Positions 1-8,494 of a DNA stretch of 64,000 bases are shown one piece after another. Both the position numbers and the translations under genes were made by a program. The notes beneath the pieces are model-generated. The model had not been told where the DNA came from. It did no database searches and saw only the letters and a list, made by a program, of their open reading frames with translations. Position 1 is the stretch's first letter. Every line of letters begins with the position of its first letter. The stretch comes from a virus. The stretch covers positions 62,001-126,000 of the IMG/VR virus record IMGVR_UViG_3300037278_000142. One strand, written 5' to 3'.

Positions 1-1612
1 CTTCGATTTCGCCTTCGCCTTCGCCTTCCATACCACCAAGTGCCTCTTCCTCACCCTCAAGTTTGGCGAGGTCAAGTTCCTCATCCCCCTCTTCAAGGAT
101 TTCACTTTCGATAGCCTTGATAGCAGCCTGAGCTTCGTCAATCTTCTCTTCGAGAACCTGCTTCTTCTCGTCGGTCAGAATTTCTGTTGCTTCACCCTCT
201 GGGTCGCCGGGAACTTCTTCGGGAAACTCAGCCGGAGCTTCGATTTCACCTTCGACAGGTGCAGCAGCTTCCTCTACAGGAGCGGCCTCTGCGGGAGCAG
301 CGGTCTCTTCAGCAGGAGGGAACTCGCCGTCAGCCTTCTTGGTGGAAGCCTTCTTGCCCTTGCAGTCGGCGTTGGTGCAGCCCTTGCAATCCTTGCCTTC
401 GCAAGCGGTCTTCTTGGCAGCAGCCTTCTCGGTCTTGCCATCGGACAAATTCTGGGTCTGACCCGGCTTCTCGCCAGCGTCGGGACGCTCAGCAGCCTTG
501 GATGCGTCAATCTCCTTCGGCTCAGAGCCGTCGCGACCGTCATCATAGGTGCCTTCCTGAGGTCCGTTTTCTTTACGGTCGTCAGCCTTCTTGACGTTGG
601 CGTTCTTCGCATCACCACTGAGTTCCGAGGACACAGCCGACTTCTCGGACTTGAGAACGGACGGGTCTTCGAGCAAGTCGTTCAACTCGACCTTGTGGAC
701 TTCCTTGAAAGTCTCAGCAAGCTTCTGATAGTGCGCGTTGATAGCGGTCTGACGGAGCATAGCCTTGATGGCTTTTGTGCTGTTGCCCGAAAGAAGAGAA
801 GCCGCGAGAGACTTCTGTACAGAAGTCGGTGCCGTGGGAAGCATAGTCTTGGCGATAGCCCAAGCTGAAGCTACACGGGTCTTTGCTTCCTTCGAAATTG
901 CCTCCCGCTTGTTCTTAACCTCAGCCAGCTTTTCCTTCAGCGAGAGGTTGTTCGTATTTGCCATGTGAGTATCGCCTTTCTTCAAGTGAGAGGAGTCAGC
1001 AGCAGACCCCTTCTTATCAGAAGTTTCATAGTTGTTTTTTTGTTTGGTTTGTGCATTTTTGTTGCTTGCCACAGGTGCTTCGAGTGGTTCAGCCGGTGGA
1101 GCATCCATCGCCGCGTCGGGCATTGGCTCCAAAGCTGTATCACCTTCTGGCGTGGCAACAGATGCATCCGCTGCCGGAACTTCGGGGGTGGGGGGTACTT
1201 CCGGCAAGGCCGGTGCCTCGGGAGCCATCGGAGCAGCGGGAGCCGCGAGGGCATCAGGAGCCATAGGCATGTCGGGGGACATCATGTCCATACCCGCATC
1301 ATCACCATCGGCGATAGTTGCAAACTGTGAGTCGAGAGCGTTTAGCTCAGTCTGTACATCATCAGACCAACCCGAACCTTTGAACTTCTCCCACTCGGAG
1401 ATAAGCTGTACCCGTTCACGCATAGCGCGAATCTCGGTTTCGAGTTCCTCACGTTTATCGGTGAGCAAGCTGAACTGCTCCATACCCTCGCCCTGAGGCA
1501 TAGAGGCATCAAGGTCAGCGAATTCGTTATCGAGCATGTCCAGTTCAGCGAACTTAGCCTTGACGTTCGCGATAACCTTGAGAATTGATTGTGTTGCTTC
1601 TTTGTTTGCCAT
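1..1612 (-). CDS. Probable prohead scaffold/core protein (partial, C-terminus beyond window)
   Basis: An uninterrupted frame of 537 codons starts at the ATG at 1612 and runs off the window edge. The start overlaps the stop of the prohead protease gene (TAATG) and has a GGGAG site upstream. Residues 1-110 are helical and charged, then come a Pro/Ala/Met-rich linker, an internal Met at residue 217 (position 964) preceded by AAGAAAGG, a Cys-rich patch with spaced CxGKDCKGC-type cysteines, and a long Glu/Ala-rich acidic tail. Position directly after the protease and the acidic, low-complexity helical composition are typical of scaffold proteins, which are usually cleaved by the protease during capsid maturation. 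The role is inferred from order and composition, not from a recognised domain. Confidence 0.55.
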   Translation of the reverse strand, partial: MANKEATQSILKVIANVKAKFAELDMLDNEFADLDASMPQGEGMEQFSLLTDKREELETEIRAMRERVQLISEWEKFKGSGWSDDVQTELNALDSQFATIADGDDAGMDMMSPDMPMAPDALAAPAAPMAPEAPALPEVPPTPEVPAADASVATPEGDTALEPMPDAAMDAPPAEPLEAPVASNKNAQTKQKNNYETSDKKGSAADSSHLKKGDTHMANTNNLSLKEKLAEVKNKREAISKEAKTRVASAWAIAKTMLPTAPTSVQKSLAASLLSGNSTKAIKAMLRQTAINAHYQKLAETFKEVHKVELNDLLEDPSVLKSEKSAVSSELSGDAKNANVKKADDRKENGPQEGTYDDGRDGSEPKEIDASKAAERPDAGEKPGQTQNLSDGKTEKAAAKKTACEGKDCKGCTNADCKGKKASTKKADGEFPPAEETAAPAEAAPVEEAAAPVEGEIEAPAEFPEEVPGDPEGEATEILTDEKKQVLEEKIDEAQAAIKAIESEILEEGDEELDLAKLEGEEEALGGMEGEGEGEIE

Positions 1613-2502
1613 TAGCGTATGCTTCTCCCACGAAGGTCATCTTCTTGCATTAAAACCTCGCCTAAATTAGGTGTCCGATATTCACTATCTTCTGACGCTG
1701 CTTTCGTAATCCCATCCAAACTGCTTGATTTGCGGGTGTAGGGAGTCTTAGGGCCGACCCATTCATCAGAAACGATTGACCGCTTAACTGCTCCGGGGAA
1801 GGCCGGGGTACCTACCCACGAGGCTTCCACGAACTTGACTCCACCGTTGGGCAAAGTGTGATGACCACAGAGTTCACCTACACGACGAGAGATGCCGTCA
1901 TCATCTAATAGAAATTGGCCCTTCTGGAAGTTTAAATGAACACAATAAGAACTCTGATCGGTTACATGGGCTCCGCAAAAGGAGCAGATAACAAGGTCAG
2001 TCACGCAGCCCATCGACAGGTAACGAACTTCACCATTGCGAATGTCATTGATGAGCTTCTCGTGAGCAAGGTCGGTAGCAACAAGAATGTCGCAGAAGTA
2101 AACCCAATCTTCAGCTTCTGGGCCAAGATGAATCTTGCGGAGCACCGAGTCAAGAATATGGCCTTTCGCATACTTCGAATTTTGGAAGTGTTCAACGAAG
2201 TTGAAGGCACCAACGAAGGAGCGGTGCGACAGGCGCAAAACCGGGTTGGACCAACCGTCGTCGTTGTTGTTGAAAAGATGAGAGGAGGAGGGGCGCACCA
2301 AATAGTCGAAAGGTGGTGCCTCTGTGGCTAAACTGCTCATAATTGTGCAGTGAGACAAAAGGTATTTACTTTGATCCGCTGCGATTTTATTGAAGGCGGC
2401 GGTTTTCTGCCCAAACGTACGGGTGCCATACAGCTTGCTCCAATCCTGTGTACTCAGGATAGGTTCTTTAAGTTCCGCGTTGGCTATCTTCTCGAATGAC
2501 AT
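1612..2502 (-). CDS. Prohead maturation protease
   Basis: 296 residues. The central part carries the pattern of phage head-maturation proteases: a conserved FVGAFNFVEHFQN stretch and KGHILDSVL (about 100-120), a short strand region WVYFCDILVA, then RYLSMGC (about 160-166) with the likely nucleophile Ser, followed by CSFCGAH and a later Cys/His pair (CVHL) forming a small zinc-binding module. This Ser-plus-zinc-finger arrangement is familiar from prohead core proteases of large myoviruses (T4 gp21-type superfamily). It sits upstream of the scaffold-like gene, the normal order. It would cleave scaffold and capsid N-termini inside the prohead. No strong ribosome site is visible before the ATG. 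Confidence 0.7.
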   Translation of the reverse strand: MSFEKIANAELKEPILSTQDWSKLYGTRTFGQKTAAFNKIAADQSKYLLSHCTIMSSLATEAPPFDYLVRPSSSHLFNNNDDGWSNPVLRLSHRSFVGAFNFVEHFQNSKYAKGHILDSVLRKIHLGPEAEDWVYFCDILVATDLAHEKLINDIRNGEVRYLSMGCVTDLVICSFCGAHVTDQSSYCVHLNFQKGQFLLDDDGISRRVGELCGHHTLPNGGVKFVEASWVGTPAFPGAVKRSIVSDEWVGPKTPYTRKSSSLDGITKAASEDSEYRTPNLGEVLMQEDDLRGRSIR

Positions 2503-2540
2503 ACTACTTAGAGGATACGTAGTTCACTTTCTTTGGGTTC

Positions 2541-4547
2541 TCACATCGCAAAAAAGCATCCGCAATCGACACACTCAACCAAGCTGCCATCTTCTGCGTC
2601 CGAATTTTCAAACTTTTTTACGTTCTGGCTGGAGCACGCCGGACACACTTGGTTGACCCCATCCTCAGTAAGCGGGACAAAGCCCGTTGTGGAAGGAAAC
2701 GAAGTAGCCGTGCTCCCTTTGATTTTCAAAGTATCCATGAACCACTTATCGAACTTGCTGCGGGGGGTGTACTTCTTGGGATTCGAAGGTGAGGGAGTTA
2801 CCGGCTCATCTTCCTCTTCTCCAAACTCGGGAACCCCTGCCGCTTCTAGCAGTTCGTCACCCGGCTCGATATGGTCGGCCAAGTCCTGTAGCTCCATGAG
2901 TTCACCTTGGCTGATAGATTCAGCTTGAAGCTGACTTCTCAGGTACTCCAGACGGTCTTGAATCGAGGGTGTGGTGGTTCCTCCCAGCGGCTTACCATAG
3001 AGAGTACCCATAGACCCCCCTTCATCATCGTCCTCATCATCATCCTCATAGTCCCACTGGATAGCGGTCTTGTCAGTAGCAAGAACCGTGTTCAGAAGCT
3101 GTTGCTCAGCCGTGGGCGGAGCTTGTATCTGTTGCTGGGGTACTGGCGTGGGCGGGGCTTGTATCTGTTGCTGGGGTACTGGCGTAGGAACGTCAGCAAT
3201 GCCTTCCTTGACTTCATCCTTCGCACCCTCGTCAAGGTGACGGCGCATGTCGTTACGGGGCGGGAGACTCTTCGGGCTGGTCTTTTGCTCGATGTCGGCG
3301 GTGCGTACAAAGTAGTCTGGGTTGACTGCACCATTGACACGACGTGCGATGTCCTTAACATCTACCTGCGACCCCTTCTTGTGACCTACAATAAGTGTGA
3401 TACCTTCGCTGGCTCCGAGAGATGAGAGCTTCTGTGTGGCTCTATGAATAGTGTATCCAGCCATCTCCAACGCTTCAGCCGATGCCTTCACAACGGTGCT
3501 TATGGAAGGAGCGAACTCCTTGTCCACTGCACAAGAGAGGCGGAGCTTGACGGATGAAGTTGTCATCTGACGCAACTGTTCGAGAGGGTCAGGTACCATA
3601 CCCGGCTGCATCGGTTGTTGCACAGGCTGACCCGGAGGCGTAGGTTGACCCGGCTGCTGTTGCTGTTGACCCGTCTGTGTCTCCATACCGGTCTGCTGCT
3701 GACCCTGAGGTAGCTGGGGCAGCGTGCCGGGGGGTGGTTGTAGGTCTTTCTGTGCAGGAGCAATGGTAGTGGACTCAGCAGACTGCGAACGCTGCTCTGG
3801 GGTCATGTGTGCGACACCCGGAGTTGCGTTGGGATTGGTAACCGGGGGGGTTACACCATAGGGTGTGCTGGTGCCATAGGACTGGGTAACGGCTATCTTA
3901 CCTCCCACTCGGCTCACAGCGAAGTCCTCATCGCCTTCCTTGAAGAAGGTAGCGTCTTCTATCTCATTCTCTACGGGCTGCACCAACTCATGAACGGGAG
4001 ACGCAGTGTGGATGCCACAGTCACCGGCCCGAGGGTCTTTCCTCTTCTTAGCATCGTAGGATGCATATACAAAATTATTGGGGATTCCAATCATGGATGA
4101 GGCTGGGATTGTAGGAGAATCCAAAGCACCCTGCTCCTGCTCTGTACCCTTCCCCATCATCTTGCCGTTCTGCGTGGTAAAGTCTGGGTCGGAGTGGTGC
4201 TGATGAGTCGCGTAATCTTCATCTGCGATTTGCTCAAGTAGAGCGTCAAGGGCGGTCTTGCTTGAGGCAAGGCGAATACCCAGCTTACTAGCTGACTCAA
4301 TAATCTGCTTGTACTTGTGGTCGCCAAGAAAGTCAGGCTCGTTCAGCTTCTTGCGTACTATCTCTTTGAATTGGGGACGTTCCTTCCACTCATTGAACAC
4401 ACCACCGTTAGAAGGCGTAACGATGCTGAAGCCTTCCCTATTCGGGTTGCCTTCAGGGTCGGTAACTTTGAACGCCTTCCCGTACAACAAGTCGAAGTCG
4501 AGGGGAGTACGTGCGTCTTTTTGGAGAAGGGGATTCTTGGGCTTCAC
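2541..4547 (-). CDS. Large Pro/Gln-rich virion or head-assembly protein with C-terminal zinc ribbon
   Basis: 668 residues starting at a GTG with AAGGACA 7 nt upstream, right after the GIY-YIG stop. The N-terminus (NPLLQK) resembles that of the 846-residue protein at 49 kb (NPLLNK). The middle is Pro/Gln-rich and unstructured with two near-copies of an 11-residue PPTPVPQQQIQ unit. An internal folded part contains a helical region around LRQMTTSSVKLRLSCAVDKEF. The C-terminus ends in a zinc ribbon (CPACSSQN then CVDCGCFF). It lies just upstream of the protease, where a portal or portal-associated protein might be expected, but no portal motif was recognised. Function unknown; virion role inferred from position. 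Confidence 0.6.
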   Translation of the reverse strand: MKPKNPLLQKDARTPLDFDLLYGKAFKVTDPEGNPNREGFSIVTPSNGGVFNEWKERPQFKEIVRKKLNEPDFLGDHKYKQIIESASKLGIRLASSKTALDALLEQIADEDYATHQHHSDPDFTTQNGKMMGKGTEQEQGALDSPTIPASSMIGIPNNFVYASYDAKKRKDPRAGDCGIHTASPVHELVQPVENEIEDATFFKEGDEDFAVSRVGGKIAVTQSYGTSTPYGVTPPVTNPNATPGVAHMTPEQRSQSAESTTIAPAQKDLQPPPGTLPQLPQGQQQTGMETQTGQQQQQPGQPTPPGQPVQQPMQPGMVPDPLEQLRQMTTSSVKLRLSCAVDKEFAPSISTVVKASAEALEMAGYTIHRATQKLSSLGASEGITLIVGHKKGSQVDVKDIARRVNGAVNPDYFVRTADIEQKTSPKSLPPRNDMRRHLDEGAKDEVKEGIADVPTPVPQQQIQAPPTPVPQQQIQAPPTAEQQLLNTVLATDKTAIQWDYEDDDEDDDEGGSMGTLYGKPLGGTTTPSIQDRLEYLRSQLQAESISQGELMELQDLADHIEPGDELLEAAGVPEFGEEEDEPVTPSPSNPKKYTPRSKFDKWFMDTLKIKGSTATSFPSTTGFVPLTEDGVNQVCPACSSQNVKKFENSDAEDGSLVECVDCGCFFAM

Positions 4548-4548
4548 T

Positions 4549-5502
4549 TTATATGTCCTTCACTAGAGGAATAGGTAGTTGGTGTTTCCTCTTTGTTTCT
4601 TGCATCTTCGCCATTACATCAGGGCTAGAGGCCGGAGAGTTGCCGCCATAACGTAGCTGGTTAGTCTTGATACGTTTCTTCTCTATGTCGGGGCGACATG
4701 ATGGGCTTAAGCCGCCAAATCGCTCTAGTATGGTCGCATTCTTCTTAGCTTGTAGTGTCAAATTGAGAATTGGGTTGGTTACCCCATACTTAGCCAGCAT
4801 GGTGGTTTCTGCTTTTTGTTTTAACTCTGGGTCGGCGAAAGTACGTCTGTTTCTCCAGTGTGCCGAGCATTCGTAGAAGGTCTTTGAACAGCACGGCTTC
4901 TCATTATTTCCCAACAAGAACAGAGCTTGAGCACCACAACCATAGCCACAAGCTGCTTCCTTTTCAATCATCTTTACCTTCATGCTCTTCTTATGCTTAC
5001 TGTAGGCTGAGCATGAACCTTGATGGTGTGAACAACAAGGGGTTTCCTTCTTACCTACAAGGAATTTGGCGGGGTTGAAGCAGCCGTACTCACACAGCAG
5101 CCTATCATCAGGAGAAATTGGGTGTACACGGGTCTTTGCCCCCTTGCGCCTACCCGTGTTACCTTTTTCTTTGGCTATACGTCCCGCACGACCGGGGTCA
5201 GAGAGTCCCTTATCATTGATGTATTTGAAACCTCCCTGACCCCCCTCATGGAGGTTGTAGCATAGTTGGTCTTGACAGGCCGATTGGAGGAGTTCTACCT
5301 CTTTAGCATATGCCTCGGATGCAAGGGAGAATTGGGTTATAACTTCTTTGGTAAAGTTATGGCGACCGTACTTCTTAACAGCGCGTTTGATGACAATACC
5401 AGAGCCAAGATAATCATCGTTGGGATTATTAGTCTCGTGAACCCCAAGGTAATACCGAGAGTTGAGAAGGTTGGTAATTTTGTAGACCGTAAAAACACTC
5501 AT
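4549..5502 (-). CDS. GIY-YIG homing endonuclease
   Basis: 317 residues from the ATG at 5502, which has TTGGAGA 7 nt upstream; an in-frame ATG four codons earlier lacks this. The N-terminal GIY-YIG core is clear: TVYKITN, YYLGVHE, then an Arg/Lys helix and the Glu-containing VELLQ with YNLHEGGQGG (residues 5-95). Two Cys/His clusters (about 130-200, CEYGC...C..H and CGYGCG...C) look like zinc fingers, followed by a DNA-binding tail with NUMOD-like repeats (KYGVTNP, RFGG, RYGG). Free-standing mobile endonuclease inserted between the tail-tube-like gene and the 668-residue gene. Closely related in plan to the gene at 53796. Confidence 0.85.
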   Translation of the reverse strand: MSVFTVYKITNLLNSRYYLGVHETNNPNDDYLGSGIVIKRAVKKYGRHNFTKEVITQFSLASEAYAKEVELLQSACQDQLCYNLHEGGQGGFKYINDKGLSDPGRAGRIAKEKGNTGRRKGAKTRVHPISPDDRLLCEYGCFNPAKFLVGKKETPCCSHHQGSCSAYSKHKKSMKVKMIEKEAACGYGCGAQALFLLGNNEKPCCSKTFYECSAHWRNRRTFADPELKQKAETTMLAKYGVTNPILNLTLQAKKNATILERFGGLSPSCRPDIEKKRIKTNQLRYGGNSPASSPDVMAKMQETKRKHQLPIPLVKDI

Positions 5503-5603
5503 GCGACTCTCCAAGTATCAGTTACTTCTAACTAATACCCAGAAAGTCGCAAAGTTGATTCCACTATCAATAAATGGCTGATACCAGAATCAAATAACAG
5601 TAA

Positions 5604-6269
5604 CTAGATTGAATACAGCAGGCTACGCCCGGTTGTATCTGATGTATTTAGGCCCGAATCAATAAATTCTCCGTAAACCGAACCTGCCACGTCAAAGATG
5701 TCTGTGACAAGGATGTTGCAGTTCTCCGTCACCGCCGCCGTCTCAATAGCGTAACCGGTTTGATAGCTCGACATCCAACATCCCTCAAATATCGTAGCTA
5801 CGGCAAACAGGCCGGGGTTGCCAGTATTGTTCAAGCCGCCCTCGTTAGGAATGTCAGCAGTAATAGCCTGACCTACGTTAGGGTCTTCAGAGGCAAGCTG
5901 CGAGAAGACGATTTCCGTCTTGATGTCGAATGGCCACTTGTGATGACGGAGTGAGCGAACAGCACCAGATACCCCAGCCTTGTATCCGAGAACCTGCTGA
6001 AGGTTGGCGAGATACAGACAGGTACGGGTGATGGTCAAGCTCATAGGCTCGGTCACACCGGGCACGAGTTCGGCAACTTGGTCACCATACCCTAGACCAC
6101 GGATAGTCTCGATATTCTTTGATTCCGAAATATCGAACGACGAAGTGACGCCAAGCTTCACGAACTTACCTACGTCTACAACGTCGGTGAAGATTTTAAA
6201 TCGGGATGAAATCACCGATTCCGTTTGCGCTGTCGTTCCTTGCTGGTACACATACCCACCCTGTGCCAT
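5604..6269 (-). CDS. Tail tube-like protein
   Basis: 221 residues, ATG preceded by AAGGAGATAAAAAC. The segment IETIRGLGYGDQVAELVPG followed by a TLTITRT-like strand and a run of alternating hydrophobic strands fits the jelly-roll/beta-barrel tail tube fold of contractile phages, and the gene lies downstream of the sheath. The stop codon is TAG; because the phage carries a CUA-anticodon tRNA, readthrough would add 23 residues to a second TAG. Tail tube assignment is inferred from size, position and the GYGD motif. Confidence 0.55.
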   Translation of the reverse strand: MAQGGYVYQQGTTAQTESVISSRFKIFTDVVDVGKFVKLGVTSSFDISESKNIETIRGLGYGDQVAELVPGVTEPMSLTITRTCLYLANLQQVLGYKAGVSGAVRSLRHHKWPFDIKTEIVFSQLASEDPNVGQAITADIPNEGGLNNTGNPGLFAVATIFEGCWMSSYQTGYAIETAAVTENCNILVTDIFDVAGSVYGEFIDSGLNTSDTTGRSLLYSI

Positions 6270-6419
6270 GTTTTTATCTCCTTAACCTTGTACTGCTTGC
6301 TCATATAAGGCAGCGGGTAGTTGCTTTTGTAAAAATAACCGTCTCCGCGCCCATCCATCTTTAATTGCTTGCCTATGTGTTCCGAATTATGTACACGCCG
6401 CAATCAAACCAAACCATAC

Positions 6420-8000
6420 TTACTCTTCTTCATCTTCCCCTGCAACATTGAGCCCAAAGAGCAGGGAGGAACTCTTGGACGAATGAGGCTTGGTGCTGAA
6501 GAGAATACGCCCACACTCGGAACATTCATCGTTGCCTTTAACTGACTTTGGAGTCACATCCTTCTTGCACTTGGTGCAATACAACTCCTTTGAACTCTTC
6601 TTACCCTTGTTCTTTTCCTTGACTTCCAGTGCCTGCGCTTCGGCTTCTTCCTGCATCTTTTGCTTGTTCAACACCTTGGCAGCTTCGCCAAACATGTCGT
6701 ATGCACGGTAGACCGATTCAACGGCTTCACGCACGGGGCGGGAGTCAAGAGTCTTGGTTACCTTCTTGATTTCGAGGTACAGAGCCTTGAGGTCATCGCC
6801 AGCCTTCTCAACCTTCTTAAGTGCAGTACCTGTGCTCATGTCCTCAGCGAACTTGGTGACAAGTTCAGTCGCGGGAATCTTGATGCCGGTGTTGTCGTCA
6901 ATCTCCGCGTGGGCCTTGGCTACTTCAGGAGTGCGACCCCCGTCTTCAACGATGCTCCCGGTCTCGCCGTCGTTTACGAAAGAACCACCCTGATTGGAAG
7001 CTTCCTTCTTCTTGCCGTCCTCATCCTCTTCCTTCTTCTTACGCTTCATGTCATCGGCGAAAGGATTCTTGCGACGGTCAGCAGCAACATGGCTGTCTGC
7101 TTCCTCCTCTTCTTCCTCAGCACTGGCCAAGTTCAAGCCAGCGAATGAAGCGGCCATCGGCATAGGAGCAGCAGCCGCTGGAGCAGCAGCCGGTTCAGGG
7201 GCTTCCTGTTCAACAGGACGGTCAGCGATAATCTTGGCGATAGCACCAATAAACCGATTCGCTGCCTTGTCGTTCATGAGGTCTTCCGCAGTGGACAGAG
7301 CCTTCAGCATCTTAGCGAGAACATCGCTGGACAACTGCTGGATGTCTGCATCTGGATTAGAGGCGGCTGGTGCAGGAGCCTTGGCAGGTACAGCAACTGG
7401 AGCAGCCTTCTTGCCGTAGAACAACTCAGCCGTAATCTTTGAAGCGAGACGAGGAACTTCAGCCAGTACAGGCTCTTCCGGCTTTCCGTCAACGCGGTCG
7501 GAGACCCAGTTGTCGCTACCAGAAGCTTCCTTTACTTCTTTCGGTTCGCCATCGTTCTCCCTGTCCGTAACCCAGTTGTCACTGCCAGAGGCTGCGCGAG
7601 GAGCGGGAGTGAAAGTTTGCTCATTCTTCATTTCAACATTCCTATCGGGCGAGTTGCCCATGGTTTCTGAAGGTGTCCCGTCGCCTTTGAGCTTGGCAAT
7701 CAAGTTCACATTCTCAGAAATTTTTGTCGCCATCTCTGGCATTACGGTGTCGTCCAAGTAATCTTCCAGAGAGGATGCACCTTCTTGCCGCATATCCAAG
7801 GGAGCCTTGTTCAGCACACTGGTTAGAAAACTGATGGCGTCATCAAGCTGTTCCAAACGCTCATCCTGTACATCGGCCTCCACAAGTTGCGAGACCAGCG
7901 ATTCTGCTTCCTGCACCGCACTCTCCAAAGTCTGCTTGGATACAAGTACAGTTGCTTTCTTCGGCTGCTGCTTGCGACGAACTATCAATTTCGACGCCAT
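6420..8000 (-). CDS. Acidic Ala/Glu-rich protein with C-terminal zinc ribbon, possible tail or packaged virion protein
   Basis: 526 residues. The N-terminal 100 residues are helical; the middle contains two near-identical SGSDNWV(T/S)DR units, Ala/Pro-rich linkers and KKKEEDED-type charged stretches; a helical domain follows (about 380-470), and a zinc ribbon lies near the end (CTKCKKD then CSECGR). The C-terminal zinc ribbon and disordered charged linkers resemble the 668- and 846-residue proteins. Located between tail tube- and sheath-linked genes. Function not recognised; a tail tape-measure role is unlikely given the length and zinc ribbon. Confidence 0.6.
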   Translation of the reverse strand: MASKLIVRRKQQPKKATVLVSKQTLESAVQEAESLVSQLVEADVQDERLEQLDDAISFLTSVLNKAPLDMRQEGASSLEDYLDDTVMPEMATKISENVNLIAKLKGDGTPSETMGNSPDRNVEMKNEQTFTPAPRAASGSDNWVTDRENDGEPKEVKEASGSDNWVSDRVDGKPEEPVLAEVPRLASKITAELFYGKKAAPVAVPAKAPAPAASNPDADIQQLSSDVLAKMLKALSTAEDLMNDKAANRFIGAIAKIIADRPVEQEAPEPAAAPAAAAPMPMAASFAGLNLASAEEEEEEADSHVAADRRKNPFADDMKRKKKEEDEDGKKKEASNQGGSFVNDGETGSIVEDGGRTPEVAKAHAEIDDNTGIKIPATELVTKFAEDMSTGTALKKVEKAGDDLKALYLEIKKVTKTLDSRPVREAVESVYRAYDMFGEAAKVLNKQKMQEEAEAQALEVKEKNKGKKSSKELYCTKCKKDVTPKSVKGNDECSECGRILFSTKPHSSKSSSLLFGLNVAGEDEEE

Positions 8001-8002
8001 GC

Positions 8003-8443
8003 TTACACCGTCACGTCTGGGATAGTGGGAACCAAGGTCTTACCACGGAGTGCAGAGAACGCCGCGATAATACGGCTGGTAACTACGTTCACCCAAGCTG
8101 CCGCTGCTTCACTTGGGTTAGTGGTGATACATGCCATCGGACCTTGAACTGGAGCGAGGTTGTACTGGTTCGGGTTCACTGCCGTTGGGAGTGCCAACAT
8201 GAACTGAGCTTGCTGTGAAGAAAGCTGAGTTGTAACCCCTACATAGTTCTCCGTAGTGGGGAACTGAAAGGTAAAGATCGTGTTGTTGGGATCAGTGAAG
8301 GTACCTGCGATGTTGACCTCAGGGTCACCGAACGCAGCGATCAACGCCTTATCATTCGCGTCAGTCATGTCTCCCACGAAGGAGGCTTGAATGGTGACGC
8401 TAATAATACCGTTTGCTTGTGTGGTGACGGTATGCAGCTTCAT
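8003..8443 (-). CDS. Small tail-associated protein of unknown function
   Basis: 146 residues from the ATG at 8443, which follows GGAGTTATATAGG; an upstream in-frame ATG has no ribosome site. Sequence alternates Thr/Val/Phe strands (VTIQASFVGDMTD, FTFQFPTTENYVGV) and ends in a helix, consistent with a small beta-rich virion protein. It sits between sheath and the 526-residue gene and is probably co-transcribed with them. No family recognised; a tube- or sheath-linked structural role is inferred from place only. Confidence 0.55.
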   Translation of the reverse strand: MKLHTVTTQANGIISVTIQASFVGDMTDANDKALIAAFGDPEVNIAGTFTDPNNTIFTFQFPTTENYVGVTTQLSSQQAQFMLALPTAVNPNQYNLAPVQGPMACITTNPSEAAAAWVNVVTSRIIAAFSALRGKTLVPTIPDVTV

Positions 8444-8494
8444 CCTATATAACTCCAAGTGCATCGGGGGTGGATGAACTCCACCCCCATTTTG

